From Desulfobulbaceae bacterium (GTDB lineage: Bacteria; Desulfobacterota; Desulfobulbia; Desulfobulbales; Desulfocapsaceae), in the NCBI GenBank assembly GCA_031256095.1, contig JAIRRG010000221.1, positions 1-6,011 on the forward strand: a stretch of 6,011 nt of DNA. The letters run 5' to 3'. A program made the position numbers and the translations under genes. Positions within the stretch are counted from its first letter, which is position 1; each line of letters opens with the position of its first letter. Positions 4,605 to 6,011 of the stretch are shown in pieces. Below the pieces are notes generated by a model. It was given only the letters and a program-made list of their open reading frames with translations, was not told where the DNA came from and searched no databases.

Positions 4605-6011
4605 GCGGAAAAAAGACAATCAGGATCGGATGCGCCTCCGGATTTTGGGGCGATTCGGCGGATGCCGCCAAGCAGTTGATCGAGCAGGGCAGGATCGACT
4701 ATTTGGTTTTTGACTATCTTGCCGAAATTACGATGTCTATTCTGAGCAGGGCCAAGGCCAAGAACCCAGATCTTGGCTACGCCACCGACTTCATCCAGGC
4801 CTTGGCTCCCCACGCGCCAAGCCTCAAGAGTCAGGGGATCAAGGTTGTTGCCAACGCCGGCGGCGTCAATCCAGAGGCATGCCGGCGCGCGCTGGCATGC
4901 AAGCTGGGCGAAGGATGGAATATCGTCCTCGTTGAGGGCGACGATCTTCTGCCGATTGCCCAGCGGTTGCAGGATATGGGAATATGCGAAATGTTCTCTT
5001 CGGCGCCGATGCCGGCGAAATGTCTGAGCATCAATGCCTATTTGGGTGCCTTGCCGATCGTCGAGGCCTTGCAGGCGGGTGCCGATATCGTCATTACCGG
5101 GCGCTGTGTCGACAGCGCCCTGACCTTGGGCCCGCTGATTCATGAATTTGGCTGGAAAAACTCAGACTTAAACCTATTAGCGCAAGGCAGCCTCGCTGGC
5201 CATATCATAGAATGCGGCGCCCAGGCAACCGGTGGCATTTTCACCGATTGGCGGCAAGTTCCCGGTTGGGAGAATATGGGCTATCCCATCGTCGAGTGTT
5301 TTCCTGATGGCGGCTTCCTTGTCACCAAGCCAGAAGGCACTGGCGGCATGGTGACTCCGGCAACGGTTAAAGAGCAGATTGTTTATGAAATTGGCAATCC
5401 CGCCCGCTACCTGCTGCCTGACGTAATATGTGATTTTACGAAGGTGGAAGTCGTCGACGTTGCTGAAAATGTTGTCAGTGTGCGAGGGGCCGTTGGCGTC
5501 GTTGCGCCGCGAGAACTCAAGGCTAGCGCCACATGGCGGGGTGGTTGGAAACTGTTTACGACCATTATGATCGGCGGCATTGAGGCGGCGGATAAGGCCA
5601 GACGTGTTGCCGAAGCCATCTTTGCCCGCACGCGGCGGATGCTTGCCGAGCGTGGATTTTCTGATTACACCGAAACGAGCTTCGAGGTTATCGGCGCGGA
5701 AAGCACATACGGCGAGTGGGCGCGATGCCAACACGCGCGCGAAGTGATTTTGAAAATCGCCGCCCGGCATACCGACAAGGAGGCTCTCAATTTGCTGGCC
5801 AGGGAAATTGCCCCGGCGGCAACCTCAATGGCTCCTGGCATAACCGGATTTGCCGCCGGTCGCGCCAAGCCGTCACCGGTGGTGCGATTGTTTTCCCTGT
5901 TGGTTCCCAGACAGATGGTGTCGGCATCGCTCAGCTTATCTGATGGGTCAAAGGTGAATGTACAGTTGGCGGCGCTTTGCGGAACGGCGGACGTCGGCGA
6001 GGAAGCGGAAG
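4601..6011 (+). CDS. AtuA-family (DUF1446) acyclic terpene utilisation protein, 3' end beyond the window
   Basis: The frame is open for 470 codons to the last base with no stop, so the C-terminus is missing. Family marks seen in order: ASGFWGDS (12-19), DYLAE (38-42), NAGGVNP (85-91), GRCVDSALTLGPL (167-179), HEFGW (181-185), the strongly conserved HIIECGAQATGG (201-212), EGTGGMVTPATVKEQ (245-259) and YEIGNP (262-267). I see no signal peptide or membrane segment, so it is probably cytoplasmic. AtuA is the first gene of the atu cluster for citronellol and geraniol breakdown in Pseudomonas; its biochemical activity is not established. Relatives sit beside acyl-CoA carboxylase genes in many bacteria, as here. 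Residues 425-450 look like the end of the main domain. The gene may therefore stop soon after the window, or run on into a C-terminal ferredoxin-like domain as in longer AtuA proteins. No symbol is given because orthology to Pseudomonas AtuA is not shown. Confidence 0.9.
   Translation, partial: MSGKKTIRIGCASGFWGDSADAAKQLIEQGRIDYLVFDYLAEITMSILSRAKAKNPDLGYATDFIQALAPHAPSLKSQGIKVVANAGGVNPEACRRALACKLGEGWNIVLVEGDDLLPIAQRLQDMGICEMFSSAPMPAKCLSINAYLGALPIVEALQAGADIVITGRCVDSALTLGPLIHEFGWKNSDLNLLAQGSLAGHIIECGAQATGGIFTDWRQVPGWENMGYPIVECFPDGGFLVTKPEGTGGMVTPATVKEQIVYEIGNPARYLLPDVICDFTKVEVVDVAENVVSVRGAVGVVAPRELKASATWRGGWKLFTTIMIGGIEAADKARRVAEAIFARTRRMLAERGFSDYTETSFEVIGAESTYGEWARCQHAREVILKIAARHTDKEALNLLAREIAPAATSMAPGITGFAAGRAKPSPVVRLFSLLVPRQMVSASLSLSDGSKVNVQLAALCGTADVGEEAE

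Noticed and set aside
4601..6011. Possible frameshift in the AtuA-family gene
   Set aside because: Codon-by-codon reading from 4601 gives an unbroken frame with family motifs throughout. The gene simply runs off the window.

Overview
The window is a tightly packed stretch of acyl-CoA catabolism genes, all on the + strand. It reads as one bacterial operon: Shine-Dalgarno sequences precede several genes, junctions run from a 4-bp overlap to 12 bp, and there are no introns. Moderate-to-high GC, the codon use and the gene order suggest a proteobacterium, perhaps an alphaproteobacterium, but the sequence alone does not settle the taxon. No RNA genes, insertion sequences, CRISPR arrays or clear terminators were seen.

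Layout. Positions 1-95 hold the last 30 codons of an acyl-CoA dehydrogenase. Positions 96-191 are the only real intergenic gap and carry two small inverted repeats. Positions 192-1685 encode a biotin carboxylase subunit, 1698-2198 a separate biotin carrier subunit, and 2201-3808 a carboxyltransferase beta subunit of the methylcrotonyl/geranyl-CoA carboxylase type. Positions 3819-4604 encode an enoyl-CoA hydratase-family protein. Positions 4601-6011 encode an AtuA-family (DUF1446) protein that is still open at the window edge.

How the genes fit together. Dehydrogenase, biotin-dependent carboxylase, hydratase is the order of steps used for 3-methyl-branched acyl-CoAs: desaturate, carboxylate the gamma-methyl group of the 3-methyl-enoyl-CoA, then hydrate the resulting glutaconyl-CoA. 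Leucine breakdown (liu) and acyclic terpene breakdown (atu) both use it. The AtuA-family gene points to an atu-like locus rather than a plain liu locus. So does a small residue (Ser163) in the carboxyltransferase where methylcrotonyl-CoA carboxylase has Phe. The real substrate is unknown.

The most unusual feature is the split alpha subunit. Biotin carboxylase and biotin carrier lie in the same reading frame, separated by one TAA stop and four codons that themselves form a strong ribosome binding site. Together they have the length of a normal fused alpha subunit. This looks like gene fission by one in-frame stop, or less likely a sequence error.
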